Source: Desulfurellaceae bacterium bin18
GTDB lineage: Bacteria; Desulfobacterota; Binatia; Bin18
Assembly: GCA_002238415.1 (NCBI GenBank)
Contig: MPMI01000027.1
Coordinates: 1-64,000, forward strand
Length of the DNA: 64,000 nt
Reading direction: 5' to 3'
Shown: in pieces, positions 7,927 through 16,504 of the stretch
Layout of the letters: every line of letters starts with the position of its first letter
Position numbering within the stretch: the first letter of the stretch is position 1
Position numbers and translations under genes: made by a program
Notes under the pieces: model-generated
Told to the model about the DNA's origin: nothing
What the model saw: only the letters and a program-made list of their open reading frames with translations
The model's database searches: none

Positions 7927-8817
7927 CTAGAGATTCTTCTTCAGGAATCTCGTGAGCTGCGTTTCGATCGGCGCAATGTCTTCAGTGCTCTTCAGGTGCA
8001 AATAGATCGCTCCCCCCAGATCAGCAGGCATCTTGGCATTACCTTGCCGGATGATGAGGCATCGCTCAGGACCTTTGGAACTCATGAAATAACCCGCTTC
8101 AAACACGACGTTGTCGCGTGGCGCAGCACTTCCATCGCTCCCTTCCAGAGGATCATTCTCTGCGAACAGAAAAATACCGGAAGAACAGCAGGCAGACGCA
8201 TCCGCGATCTCCTTCAGAATAGACGATCCCGAACGGAAATCCATCATGTAGTTGAGGACTGTAGCACCTTCCCGGGTCAAGTGATTCTCAATCTGTGCAG
8301 CCGTCCCACTGTTCTGGCTACAGTAGCCAAGAAAAACATCTCTGCGGGAACCGACTTCACGGGTCCAAGCCTCGAATCTTTTCTGGAACTCCGCTTCGTC
8401 TACCCAGTTGGCCTGGGCATCCTCAGGTATAAATGTGATGAGTTTGCCACCTCCCGTCCATACGATACCGCGATCCTCAACGCCACGCTCCGCAAGCAAA
8501 AACGTGGGCAGGTGATGGCTTAAGGCGACAGCTCCCTCGTACTGATTGTAGTCGCCGACCAGTCCGACAGAGGGTACGGAACCGGAAAGCGTCCATCGTG
8601 GGAAGCCTATCACCATAGCACCAACGCACTTTCTCATAACGCGATCGACGTTCTCGAAGCTCCAAGCTAAGGTTTCTGGCTCTCCAGATTCAAAGAACAT
8701 TTGCGGATCGAGGCCTTCGTCCCGGAGCTTCTCCAGAATCGCCGCTTTCAGCGCATTCCGTCGATCGTCGAGATTCCTGTTAGTGCTAACACTCACAAAT
8801 ACTCGCCTCTTTGGCAT
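7927..8817 (-). CDS. Double-domain TIR-like NADase candidate (CAP12/PF10137-type C-terminus)
   Basis: A 296-residue protein in two halves. Residues 158-296 match the TIR-like domain of CAP12-type effectors: DVFLGYCSQNSG, then RSGSSILKEIADA, GIFLFAENDPL, and APRDNVVFEAGYF with the likely catalytic Glu at 240, ending in KMPADLGGAIYLHL. Such domains cleave NAD+ when triggered. Residues 1-150 form a second Rossmann-like domain (RVFVSVSTNRNLDDRR, CVGAMVIGFPRW, YNQYEGAVALSHHLPTFLLAE) that looks like a diverged TIR or nucleotide-binding sensor. AAGGAG lies 7 bp before the ATG. It sits 32 bp after a P-loop gene and a nucleotidyltransferase gene on the same strand. A role in NAD+-depleting immunity is inferred. 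Confidence 0.8.
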   Translation of the reverse strand: MPKRRVFVSVSTNRNLDDRRNALKAAILEKLRDEGLDPQMFFESGEPETLAWSFENVDRVMRKCVGAMVIGFPRWTLSGSVPSVGLVGDYNQYEGAVALSHHLPTFLLAERGVEDRGIVWTGGGKLITFIPEDAQANWVDEAEFQKRFEAWTREVGSRRDVFLGYCSQNSGTAAQIENHLTREGATVLNYMMDFRSGSSILKEIADASACCSSGIFLFAENDPLEGSDGSAAPRDNVVFEAGYFMSSKGPERCLIIRQGNAKMPADLGGAIYLHLKSTEDIAPIETQLTRFLKKNL

Positions 8818-8849
8818 CCCCTGTCTCCTTGGCCTTGTGGAACTGGAAG

Positions 8850-9446
8850 CTAACCTGTTTCCGGCCCTCTCCTTCCTTCGATTTTCGATTCAGCCTGCGA
8901 TCCCCACACCGGCTCTGGTATCCCAGCCAACCAGGTACGTATAGCCGATGGTGAGCGAAGCCGAACGATCCGCATATGTGCGTATCTCGGATGCGTGAGC
9001 AGTTCTTCGTAGAGTTGACGGCGGCGGCTGTGGGATCGAACCGCCCAAATCAGAATGGATTGGCGACTGAACACCCGCCTAAGCTGTTCCCGGTTTCCAT
9101 TGGCTAACACTTCCCCCGTCAAGAGTCGGCCTAATGTGCGCCGCATGAGTCGCCACAGAGCGAGGGGTAACGGGAAGTCAATCCACACGAGGAGCTGTGC
9201 TCGAAGCCAAGTGAGGTCTTGCACGTTTGCATAGTTGCCGTCGATCACCCATCGATCCGTTCCGACATGTGCCGCAACTTTGCTCCGAAACGCTTCGTCC
9301 AATACTACGACCCATCCTTGTCGATATCTCAACGCATCGAGTTCAACGTGTGGGGCACTAATTCGACGTGCGACCTCCCGAGCAAGCGTTGTCTTTCCGC
9401 AGCCCGTTGCACCAATTACGGCAACTCGCTGAAAAGAGGCCGACAT
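8850..9446 (-). CDS. P-loop nucleoside-kinase-like NTPase
   Basis: A 198-residue protein starting at MSASFQRVAVIG, with GGGAG upstream. The Walker A loop is GATGCGKTT. It is followed by PHVELDALRYRQGW and WVIDGNY, the layout of the adenylate-kinase-like AAA_17/18 proteins often annotated 'DNA topology modulation protein' or FlaR. An Arg-rich region (RLMRRTLGRLL, RSHSRRRQ) resembles a LID. The tail after residue 175 is polar and probably disordered. It begins within 6 bp of the nucleotidyltransferase stop and is followed by the TIR gene, so the three look like one transcript. Substrate unknown. Confidence 0.75.
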   Translation of the reverse strand: MSASFQRVAVIGATGCGKTTLAREVARRISAPHVELDALRYRQGWVVVLDEAFRSKVAAHVGTDRWVIDGNYANVQDLTWLRAQLLVWIDFPLPLALWRLMRRTLGRLLTGEVLANGNREQLRRVFSRQSILIWAVRSHSRRRQLYEELLTHPRYAHMRIVRLRSPSAIRTWLAGIPEPVWGSQAESKIEGRRGPETG

Positions 9447-9451
9447 CCCTT

Positions 9452-10399
9452 TCAACTCCCTACGTATTCCCGGATGTTATTTTGGATTTCGACGAAGGGC
9501 AAATCAACGAACAAGGATCGTACTTGCTCGAAGTAGTCGGCCTCTGGAAGAGGAGTTCCAGGTCTCTTGCATGCAGCAACGATCCCTTCATACTGCTCAT
9601 CGAGTGCAAAGAAGGGTTCGAACTGGGCAAGCAAGGTCTTTGACCAGGGTTCTTCTAACGTTGAGAATGCTTCTCGCACATCAGAAGCCTGGTCCGGGCA
9701 CGGATAACGACCCAAATCGCCGAGGATGCGCCTCATCAGATTGACCGGGTAGTTTTCCGACTTGCTGATGAGGTCCAATTGCTCAGGGGTGAACCGCCCA
9801 TCCGGACCGCCGTCTAGCTGATGAAGTGGCTGTTGAGCCCACGCCCTTGTCATTCTTCCCACATAACGCTTGGTCTCCTCACGCCGACCCCGCCGACTTC
9901 CGTCAACCGAGGACAAATGTCGCTCAAGGAAAGTCTGCCACGGATCTCCCCTGAGGTTCGCAATCGAGCCAATGTGGTCGGCGAATCGGACCGCAGTCTC
10001 CACGAAAACGTCCGAGACCCGATCCCTCTTCCCCAGTATTCCACCGGAGACTCTGGAGGAGGAGACGCCTTTGTCATTGTTGACGAGGGTCAGGGATTCG
10101 GCGCCAATCGGGATCACATCGACCCGCGGCACGATGCATTGGTTACATGTGCGATTGGCATACTGTTGGATTACCTCCCTGATCGGTTGCTCGACGTGAG
10201 GATATGAGATCGTACTGAAGTGTGCGACGTCTATGTCGCTTCGCCAGCAGTGCCCACCCCAGGAAACAGAGCCGCACAAGACCGCATTCCCCTCGACGAA
10301 TGGCGGCAGGTTCTCAATTTGGCCGGCGAGCCACTGAATATCCTTTACCGGCGTCAGCATACGGGTAACGATTTCGTCGTAGGGAAAGAAACGTGCCAT
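9452..10399 (-). CDS. Pol-beta-fold nucleotidyltransferase
   Basis: A protein of 315 residues if started at the ATG for MARFFPYDEI. An in-frame GTG at 10573 would add 58 Arg-rich residues and overlap the RidA stop, which I consider less likely. The active site is clear: GSVSWGG at G43-S44, SDIDV with D55 and D57, and a third acidic strand RVDVIPI with D94. The remaining 200 residues are mainly helical and match no domain I know. It is not a canonical CD-NTase, MNT or AbiEii protein by sequence. No strong ribosome binding site is visible; a palindrome lies just upstream. Being first in a cluster with a TIR gene, it may make a nucleotide signal or modify a target; this is inference. Confidence 0.7.
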   Translation of the reverse strand: MARFFPYDEIVTRMLTPVKDIQWLAGQIENLPPFVEGNAVLCGSVSWGGHCWRSDIDVAHFSTISYPHVEQPIREVIQQYANRTCNQCIVPRVDVIPIGAESLTLVNNDKGVSSSRVSGGILGKRDRVSDVFVETAVRFADHIGSIANLRGDPWQTFLERHLSSVDGSRRGRREETKRYVGRMTRAWAQQPLHQLDGGPDGRFTPEQLDLISKSENYPVNLMRRILGDLGRYPCPDQASDVREAFSTLEEPWSKTLLAQFEPFFALDEQYEGIVAACKRPGTPLPEADYFEQVRSLFVDLPFVEIQNNIREYVGS

Positions 10400-10410
10400 A
10401 AAGATATAGA

Positions 10411-10430
10411 GTCTAACGGCCTGGTTAGAC
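10411..10430. promoter_or_regulatory. Inverted repeat before the nucleotidyltransferase
   Basis: Perfect 7-bp arms GTCTAAC and GTTAGAC around a 6-bp centre, 12 bp from the proposed ATG at 10399. The minus strand next to it carries TATAT just before the start. It could be an operator for the three-gene cluster, or chance symmetry inside a longer coding region if the upstream GTG start is used. Confidence 0.4.
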
Positions 10431-10569
10431 CGAGCCACTTTAGCAGCAAGGTACGAGCGAAGGCGGAGCCATTGCACCGCTGGCCGCCATCGCCGTGGCA
10501 GCTGCCTTAGAATCATTAGGGGTCCGGGGCGGCTGGAAGAGATACGCCGCCCCAGCCGCCCCGTCAGCG

Positions 10570-10971
10570 TCACGCCTCATCCGGCAAATAGGCGATGGCC
10601 TCAACTTCCAGCAGGAGGTCTTCAAACGCCAGGGCGGCAACCTGGACACCGGTACTGGCCGGGTTGAACTTGGTGAAGTATTCCCGTCGGACCGCGAAAT
10701 ATTCCTCGTAATTCTGGATATTGGTGGTGAAATAAGATGTCATTTTCACCACGTTATCGAAGCCCGCACCCGCCTGCTCCAAGACCGTTTTCATATTCTC
10801 AAAGACTTGTCGCGTCTGTGCCCCCAGGTCGCCCTTGCCAACGATTTGACCGTCAGTATCGACCGCGACCTGGCCCGAGAGAAACAAGAGGTTGCCGATC
10901 TTCAGTCCTTGTGAGAGCGGAAAATTCTCGTCCCATTTCCAACCCGGATCGATGATGTGCGGCGTAATCAT
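10570..10971 (-). CDS. RidA-family protein lacking the substrate arginine
   Basis: A 133-residue YjgF/YER057c/UK114 protein. It has LKIGNLLFLSGQVAVD, the middle helix QTRQVFENMKTVLEQAG, and the C-terminal VQVAALAFEDLLLEVEAIA. In RidA enzymes that deaminate 2-aminoacrylate, an Arg sits in the VxVARL strand (Arg105 in E. coli); here it is Ala113. That places it outside the classic RidA deaminases. AGGAGGG supports the start. It is the last gene of the HyuA-HyuB-HyuB operon, 27 bp after HyuB. A role in binding or converting an intermediate of that pathway is likely but unproven. Confidence 0.9.
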   Translation of the reverse strand: MITPHIIDPGWKWDENFPLSQGLKIGNLLFLSGQVAVDTDGQIVGKGDLGAQTRQVFENMKTVLEQAGAGFDNVVKMTSYFTTNIQNYEEYFAVRREYFTKFNPASTGVQVAALAFEDLLLEVEAIAYLPDEA

Positions 10972-10998
10972 TGGCTCTGCCCTCCTGTCCGTATACGT

Positions 10999-12747
10999 TT
11001 ATTTTCCGTTGGTTCGTGCAGCACGCCTCTGTTGGGTAGCGGTTTCGTCAACAGTGAGTGAAATCGGATCTATCACGACCCCGTAATCGCTCTCGGCCCC
11101 CTCAATCGAGACATATTCGTTTCTCACATCGCCCAGGACCGCGGCGGGGTCACGCTTGAGCGGGTCACCCCAACCACCACCGCCACAGCTCTGAAAAAAC
11201 AGGACATCGCCCCGCTCCGAGGGCTCAAGAAAGGCCACGTCCGTGACTGTCCGCGCCTGTTCACTGTCATAGTGGACAACCGCATAATTCCCCACCCCGT
11301 CCTGCCCTCCGCAGTAGCCCTGCAAGGCGTGGCGTGCACCCTGGACCCAGATATTCAAATAGATGGGCGAGTCGGTCTGGTAGGCCATGCGCCTCATGCT
11401 ATAGGACGGAGCGCCGCGCCACTGGCCCGCCGCAGCCGAGTCCGTGGAATACTCCCCCTCCAAATACAGGAAGGGATACTGGATCTCGGTCATTTCGACC
11501 GAAGCCAGTTGGAGGGCGCAGAACAGCGCCGACCAGCCGCCCCAGCCATCGACTCCATACGTTCCTCCGGAGCTGACTGGCGAGGCGTGATAGTCATAGC
11601 TGATAAAGAAATTCTTGGTGCGGGGGTCCTCGCCGTGCGTCCAGAGCATGCTCAGGTCTATGCTGGTGGTGCCGACCCGTTCGGGCACAATCTTTCCCAG
11701 CGCCTGCATGACTGCTTCGCCAATCGTGCAGCCGATGCAGATGGTGGCATACCCGGCCGCGGCCGGCGGGTCGGGATTCACCACCGAGCCTTCCGGCAGG
11801 ACGACCCGAATTGGCCGGAAAAATCCTGAATTAATTGGCACTTCCGGACATACCGCGGAAAAGCAACCGTAGACGTAGGAAATAGTATTCCCCACGACGC
11901 TGTTAATAACCCCCGGGCTCTGGGCGTGGGAGCCGCTGAAATCCACGACCACCTCACCTTCTTTCACTTCAATGCAGACATCCACATTGATGTTCTCGTT
12001 GCCTCGAAAGTCCTGGTCTAAGAGGCTGCGGCCGGTATAGGCGCCCGTGGGCCACTGGGCGATGGCATTGCGGAACTTCTTCTCGCTGTAGTCGAAGGTG
12101 TACTGGACACCCTCCTGAACGGTCGCCAGACCGTATTTATCGACCACCGCCCGAATGCGTTCCTCGCCTATTTTGCAGGCACCGATCATGGCGTTAATGT
12201 CCGCAATGGCAATGTCGGGTAAGCGGTTGTTTGCCTTCAGCAGATCCCAGACGTCTCGCCGCCGTTCGCCCTTTTCAAACACCTTGACCGGAGGAAAGCG
12301 AAAGCCTTCCTGCCAGACTTCCTCGGCCTCGGCGTTGAGTCCACCCGGCACCGGGCCACCGACATCCAGCATATGGGCGCGTACCGAGGCAAAGAAAACC
12401 GGTTTGTTATTGCAGAAGACGGGCAGGATGATGGTGTAGTCGCCGATATGGGTTCCGCCAAAGAACGGGTCACAGGCCAGAATCACATCGCCGTCGTTCA
12501 GGTCACCGCGGAAGAACCGAATACAGGCCTCGACCGAGGTCAGGCAGGCATAAATATGCACCGGCACAGCATCTCCCCGAGAAACCAGCCCGACCTGTTT
12601 ACCGTCGTAGGAGAACACGCCAGCCGAACAATCGTGGGCTTCGTTAAAAATAGGCGAGACCGAAGCCCTGACCATGGTCTTGATTATTTCTTCGGCAACC
12701 GACTCGAAATATTCCCGAATGATTTCCGCGGTGATTGGGGTAATCAT
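10999..12747 (-). CDS. Hydantoinase B/oxoprolinase-type subunit (HyuB-2)
   Basis: A 582-residue HyuB-family protein. Marks are EIIREYFESVAEEIIKTMVRASVSPIF at the N-terminus, GDVILACDPFFGGTHIGDYT, AHMLDVGGPVPGG, VDFSGSHAQSPGVINS, and a C-terminal QSCGGGGWGDPLKRDP. HyuB pairs with HyuA in ATP-dependent opening of cyclic amides (N-methylhydantoinase, oxoprolinase) or in carboxylases such as acetone carboxylase. It is the second HyuB in this operon, 36 bp after the first, which suggests two B chains with one A chain. AGGAG precedes the start. Confidence 0.93.
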   Translation of the reverse strand: MITPITAEIIREYFESVAEEIIKTMVRASVSPIFNEAHDCSAGVFSYDGKQVGLVSRGDAVPVHIYACLTSVEACIRFFRGDLNDGDVILACDPFFGGTHIGDYTIILPVFCNNKPVFFASVRAHMLDVGGPVPGGLNAEAEEVWQEGFRFPPVKVFEKGERRRDVWDLLKANNRLPDIAIADINAMIGACKIGEERIRAVVDKYGLATVQEGVQYTFDYSEKKFRNAIAQWPTGAYTGRSLLDQDFRGNENINVDVCIEVKEGEVVVDFSGSHAQSPGVINSVVGNTISYVYGCFSAVCPEVPINSGFFRPIRVVLPEGSVVNPDPPAAAGYATICIGCTIGEAVMQALGKIVPERVGTTSIDLSMLWTHGEDPRTKNFFISYDYHASPVSSGGTYGVDGWGGWSALFCALQLASVEMTEIQYPFLYLEGEYSTDSAAAGQWRGAPSYSMRRMAYQTDSPIYLNIWVQGARHALQGYCGGQDGVGNYAVVHYDSEQARTVTDVAFLEPSERGDVLFFQSCGGGGWGDPLKRDPAAVLGDVRNEYVSIEGAESDYGVVIDPISLTVDETATQQRRAARTNGK

Positions 12748-12783
12748 GAGCTTGCTCCTGTCTGACGCATATTCACTCGTCGG

Positions 12784-14364
12784 TTAACGTCTGCGAGCAG
12801 CGGCGCCTTTACCTTGGGCTTCCGCTTGCGCACGGCTGGTGTGTCCTCCCCCGGCCGTGCGCAAGGTCAGCACCCCGCTCGCAAGGCGCCGGTCGGCGCA
12901 GAAGGTATCAACGGAGAGCTCCGCGTCTTCCGTCTGGATACTGAAGACCGGCCTCCTCTCCAGACTTTTCTCATCGGGCGGTCCATTGAGACAGGCCGTC
13001 ACCGAGGCTGGTTGGCGAAGCGCAACCCTGACTTCGGAAGCCGGTGCGCCGTGCCCGTCCCCAGCGGCTCGCCCATCAGAAACGATTTCTAAACGTTCGA
13101 TAGATATTTCGGGAAACGCGATCTCGCATTTTTCGACCGACGGCAGTTTACGCCGGGCTGAATAACCGGGGGGACCCCAGCCGTTTACCCCGTCCACACT
13201 CGCCGCCCCAGGATAGATCAGAGCGTCAAGCGAAAAAATCCGATACTTGGCAAAACAACACTGCACCAACGCCTGGGTGGGCATGCGGGGTAAAGGCTGA
13301 TCCGTACACGCGCTCAGTGCTCCCGAAACCGCGTTGATGATCTCACTGCCTGGGTGAGCCTGGCCCCAGCCGACTGCCGCGGGGTAAGCCGGCCGGACGA
13401 GCGAGCCTTCTGTGGCCTGGAATCGAACGACGCGCAGGACCCCGGAATTCATGGGCAGATCATCCCCCAGCAGACTGATCAGCGGTAGCAGGGCACTCCC
13501 GCAGCTTGCACCCCAGGCGCTATTCATGAACGAGGGGCTTTGGGCATCCGAGCCGGAAAAATCAAGCGTCACCTGTCCGTCCCGCACTTCCAGTTGACAG
13601 CGGACAACCGGCGAGCGCTCGGCACAGTCATGGCCTAGTGTGGCCTGACCGTGGAAAACGCCCGGCGACCAGTCGCGGATCAGCGTCCGGGTCGCCGCTT
13701 CCGAATAGTCCAGCGCATATTCCAGCCCTTCGACAAAAGGCTCGAAACCGTACCGGGCCAGCATCCGCTGGACGCGCTCCTGCCCCAGCGCCAGGGTCGC
13801 CAGCATGGCGTCCAGCAAACCCCGGGTCTGGTCCGGCACCCGGCTGTTGAGCAGAACGGTCTGATGGATATCTCTGTCCAGCCGGCCAAAGCGAGCAAGT
13901 TTGATCGGAATAATACGCACCCCTTCGGCCCATACTTCCAAGGCCGGCGGATTATAGCCGCCCACGACCTGGCCGCCCAAGTCCGGCACATGGACCCGGA
14001 CGAGGAGGCAGCCCACCAATTCCTCTGTCGCATAGACCGGCGCAAAAACTGTCAGGTCCTGGGTCTGCGTCCCCCCCCGATACGGATCGTTGGTCACCAC
14101 CAAATCGCCGGCCCGCAGATTAAACTCATAATAGTCGAGAATGGCTTGCGCGGTGAGTGCCAGAGAGGGGATATGAAACGGGTTTTCGGCAACAACCACC
14201 TCACCACTCGCATTAGTGAAGGCAACCGCATAGTCGCGGGCTTCACTCACCGTCTCGGACGGACTGTTATGTTCCAGGGCGATGCTCATATCGTCCACAA
14301 TCGCCCGCAGATTATGACGCAGGATTTCTCGTTTGACGGGGCTTAATTTCGGTCTCTGGTCCAT
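12784..14364 (-). CDS. Hydantoinase B/oxoprolinase-type subunit (HyuB-1)
   Basis: A 526-residue HyuB-family protein, shorter than the usual 550-600. It carries LRAGDLVVTNDPYRGGTQTQDLT, VHVPDLGGQVVGG, VTLDFSGSDAQSPSFMNSAWG and a shortened end, LRTAGGGHTSRAQAEA, followed by a Lys/Arg-rich tail. The C-terminal 'GGGG.G' motif typical of HyuB (present in its neighbour) is reduced to AGGGH. It starts 5 bp after the hyuA stop, so it is translationally linked to the A subunit. Two HyuB chains of different C-terminus in one operon may give a heteromeric enzyme. Confidence 0.9.
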   Translation of the reverse strand: MDQRPKLSPVKREILRHNLRAIVDDMSIALEHNSPSETVSEARDYAVAFTNASGEVVVAENPFHIPSLALTAQAILDYYEFNLRAGDLVVTNDPYRGGTQTQDLTVFAPVYATEELVGCLLVRVHVPDLGGQVVGGYNPPALEVWAEGVRIIPIKLARFGRLDRDIHQTVLLNSRVPDQTRGLLDAMLATLALGQERVQRMLARYGFEPFVEGLEYALDYSEAATRTLIRDWSPGVFHGQATLGHDCAERSPVVRCQLEVRDGQVTLDFSGSDAQSPSFMNSAWGASCGSALLPLISLLGDDLPMNSGVLRVVRFQATEGSLVRPAYPAAVGWGQAHPGSEIINAVSGALSACTDQPLPRMPTQALVQCCFAKYRIFSLDALIYPGAASVDGVNGWGPPGYSARRKLPSVEKCEIAFPEISIERLEIVSDGRAAGDGHGAPASEVRVALRQPASVTACLNGPPDEKSLERRPVFSIQTEDAELSVDTFCADRRLASGVLTLRTAGGGHTSRAQAEAQGKGAAARRR

Positions 14365-14369
14365 GGGGC

Positions 14370-16436
14370 TTATTTGGCGACCTGAATGACATAGGTCAGA
14401 AACTGATCAAGCATCGCTTCCTGGTTCGGATAAATGACCACATTCGTGTTTGTTTCCTCGATAATCGCCGGGCCGGTAATGAGGTTGCCGGGCCGGATCT
14501 GCTCACCCGCGTAAATATCCGTTTCCACAAAGCCGTGGGGCTCGAAGTACACCGGACGACTGCCTGTGCGCGCATGGCCGGCATCTTCGTCTTCAAACGG
14601 ATGGCTTTCAAAATGCAGCGGCGCACGCACCCCGATCATGTCCAGGCGCACACTGACGATCTCCACGGACTGCTCGGGCCGCTGAAATTTATAGATCTGT
14701 TGGTGCAATTCGTGAAACTCCTCCAGAGTTTGCGCCAGACTGACCTCGCTCAGACGGCGCGTCCGTGCCTGGATGGGCACGATCACTTCCTGGACCTGAC
14801 CCTCGTAGCGAATATCGAGGAAACGGTGGACCAGCATTTCGCGGATGCGGGAGCGGTCGCCTAACAGGGCCTCGGCCTCCTGGTGCAGACGCGCCAAAAC
14901 GCCGTTCAGCTCCTCCAGGTCAACGCGGTCGGACTTGGCGATAAACGATTGCACCTTGGAGACCTTGAAGTTGGCGATGAGGTTTCCCAGCGCGGATAAG
15001 ACCGAAGCGTTTTTCGGGACCAGAATGGTGCGGATGCCAAGGTCGCGGACTTGCGTTCCCGCGTGGACCGGCCCGGCTCCCCCAAAGGCCAACAGCGCAA
15101 AATCTCGCGGGTCCCGCCCCCTGGCAACCGATACATAGCGGATGGCGTTAATCATGCTGTTGTTGGCAATGTCAAAAATCCCGCTGGCCGCTTCTTCCAC
15201 GCTGATATTCATGGGCTCGGCAATATGATGCTGGATCGCCTGGTGGGCAGCCTGTCGATCAAGCTCCATTTGTCCATCCAGAAAAGAGCCCGAGTCGAGA
15301 TAGCCCAAGACAAGATCGGCGTCCGTCACCGTGGGCTCGGTTCCGCCCCGGCCATAGCAGGCCGGCCCAGGCTGGGCGCCAGCCGAGCGCGGCCCGACCC
15401 GGAGTGCCCCGGCGTCGTCGAGCCAGGCGATCGAGCCGCCGCCAGCCCCAATGGTATGAATATCGATCAGCGGGACGGCGACCCGATAGCGGCTGATCCA
15501 GTTATCCACGCCAACCTCCGGGGCGGAATCCTTGATCAGACAGACATCGTAGCTCGTGCCGCCCATGTCGGCCGTAATAATATTCTTATAGCCGGACTGT
15601 CCGCCTAAGAACGTCGCCGCCACCACACCGCCCGAAGGACCGGACAAGACGGCTTCCACGCCGTGCTCGCGCGCAAAGCCGATATCCATCATCCCGCCGT
15701 TGGACTGCATCAGGAAGAGTCCACCCCGGAACCCCTGGGATTCGAGCCTGGCAGACAGCTGTTCCAGGTAGGCCCGCAATTTCGGGCTGGTATAGGCATT
15801 CACGACCGTGGTGCTGACCCGCTCGAACTCCCGTACCTGGGGCAGTACGTCCGAGGACAGCGTGACAAACAGGTCCGGATCAACCCCGTGGATAATGTCG
15901 CGCACGCGCCGCTCGTGGACAGGGTTCACAAAGCTGAACAGGAGACACACGGCAATGGCCTCGACCCCAACCCCGCGCAGGCGCTCCAGCGCGGTATATA
16001 CCTCCCGCTCGTCCAGCGGCGTGACAATCCGACCGCCGGCATCAATGCGCTCGGTCACACCCAGTCGTTTCCCGCGCTCAACAATGGGATGGGGAGGCGG
16101 CAGCCGGATATCGAACAGGCTTTCTTTATACCCGCGGCGCAGCTCAATGACGTCTCGAAAGCCCTTGGTTGTAATCAGGCCGATGTTTGCGCCGGCAAAC
16201 TCCAGCATGGTGTTCGTCACAACGGTCGTACCAAGGACAATAGGATCAGTCTCGGCCAAGAGCGTCTGAAGAGAGATGCCAAAATGGGCCGCAATCTGCT
16301 CCAGCCCACCAAAGACACTGGCCGCTTCATCAGTGGCAATCGTCGGCGTCTTCCCGCTATACATCTGCTGGTCGGTATTGACCGCAACAAAATCGGTAAA
16401 AGTCCCGCCAACGTCGATCCCAATACGATAGCTCAT
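14370..16436 (-). CDS. Hydantoinase A/oxoprolinase-type subunit (HyuA-1)
   Basis: A protein of 688 residues started at MSYRIGIDVGGTFTDF. A TTG 45 bp upstream would only add a tail before the conserved beta strand. The N-terminal actin-like ATPase domain is plain (GIDVGGTFTD, VLGTTVVTNTMLE). The hydantoinase-A domain follows: SGPSGGVVAATFLG, ADMGGTSYDVCLI, IGAGGGSIAWLD, GPACYGRGGTEPTVTDADLVLG. HyuA uses ATP to activate an amide carbonyl while HyuB completes the reaction. It is second in an operon RidA-HyuA-HyuB-HyuB-RidA. The cyclic amide or ketone attacked is unknown. Confidence 0.93.
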   Translation of the reverse strand: MSYRIGIDVGGTFTDFVAVNTDQQMYSGKTPTIATDEAASVFGGLEQIAAHFGISLQTLLAETDPIVLGTTVVTNTMLEFAGANIGLITTKGFRDVIELRRGYKESLFDIRLPPPHPIVERGKRLGVTERIDAGGRIVTPLDEREVYTALERLRGVGVEAIAVCLLFSFVNPVHERRVRDIIHGVDPDLFVTLSSDVLPQVREFERVSTTVVNAYTSPKLRAYLEQLSARLESQGFRGGLFLMQSNGGMMDIGFAREHGVEAVLSGPSGGVVAATFLGGQSGYKNIITADMGGTSYDVCLIKDSAPEVGVDNWISRYRVAVPLIDIHTIGAGGGSIAWLDDAGALRVGPRSAGAQPGPACYGRGGTEPTVTDADLVLGYLDSGSFLDGQMELDRQAAHQAIQHHIAEPMNISVEEAASGIFDIANNSMINAIRYVSVARGRDPRDFALLAFGGAGPVHAGTQVRDLGIRTILVPKNASVLSALGNLIANFKVSKVQSFIAKSDRVDLEELNGVLARLHQEAEALLGDRSRIREMLVHRFLDIRYEGQVQEVIVPIQARTRRLSEVSLAQTLEEFHELHQQIYKFQRPEQSVEIVSVRLDMIGVRAPLHFESHPFEDEDAGHARTGSRPVYFEPHGFVETDIYAGEQIRPGNLITGPAIIEETNTNVVIYPNQEAMLDQFLTYVIQVAK

Positions 16437-16504
16437 GAGTGCGTCTCGAATAATCCTTAGCTGAAATAAAGAGAAATGCAAAAACCCTATGCGACCTGTC
16501 CCCC

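Noticed and set aside
7927-10399. Calling the NTase-TIR cluster a CBASS system
   Set aside because: The nucleotidyltransferase lacks the CD-NTase layout I would expect and the effector has no SAVED or STING domain; the kinase is not a CBASS component.
10411-10430. Integron attC site (GTCTAAC...GTTAGAC core)
   Set aside because: The two core-like boxes are only 6 bp apart; attC sites need 57 bp or more with inner L boxes. No integrase is present.
10400-10573. NTase start at GTG 10573 overlapping the RidA stop
   Set aside because: It would add 58 Arg-rich residues before the fold with no conserved motif; ATG 10399 is closer to the domain start. It remains possible.
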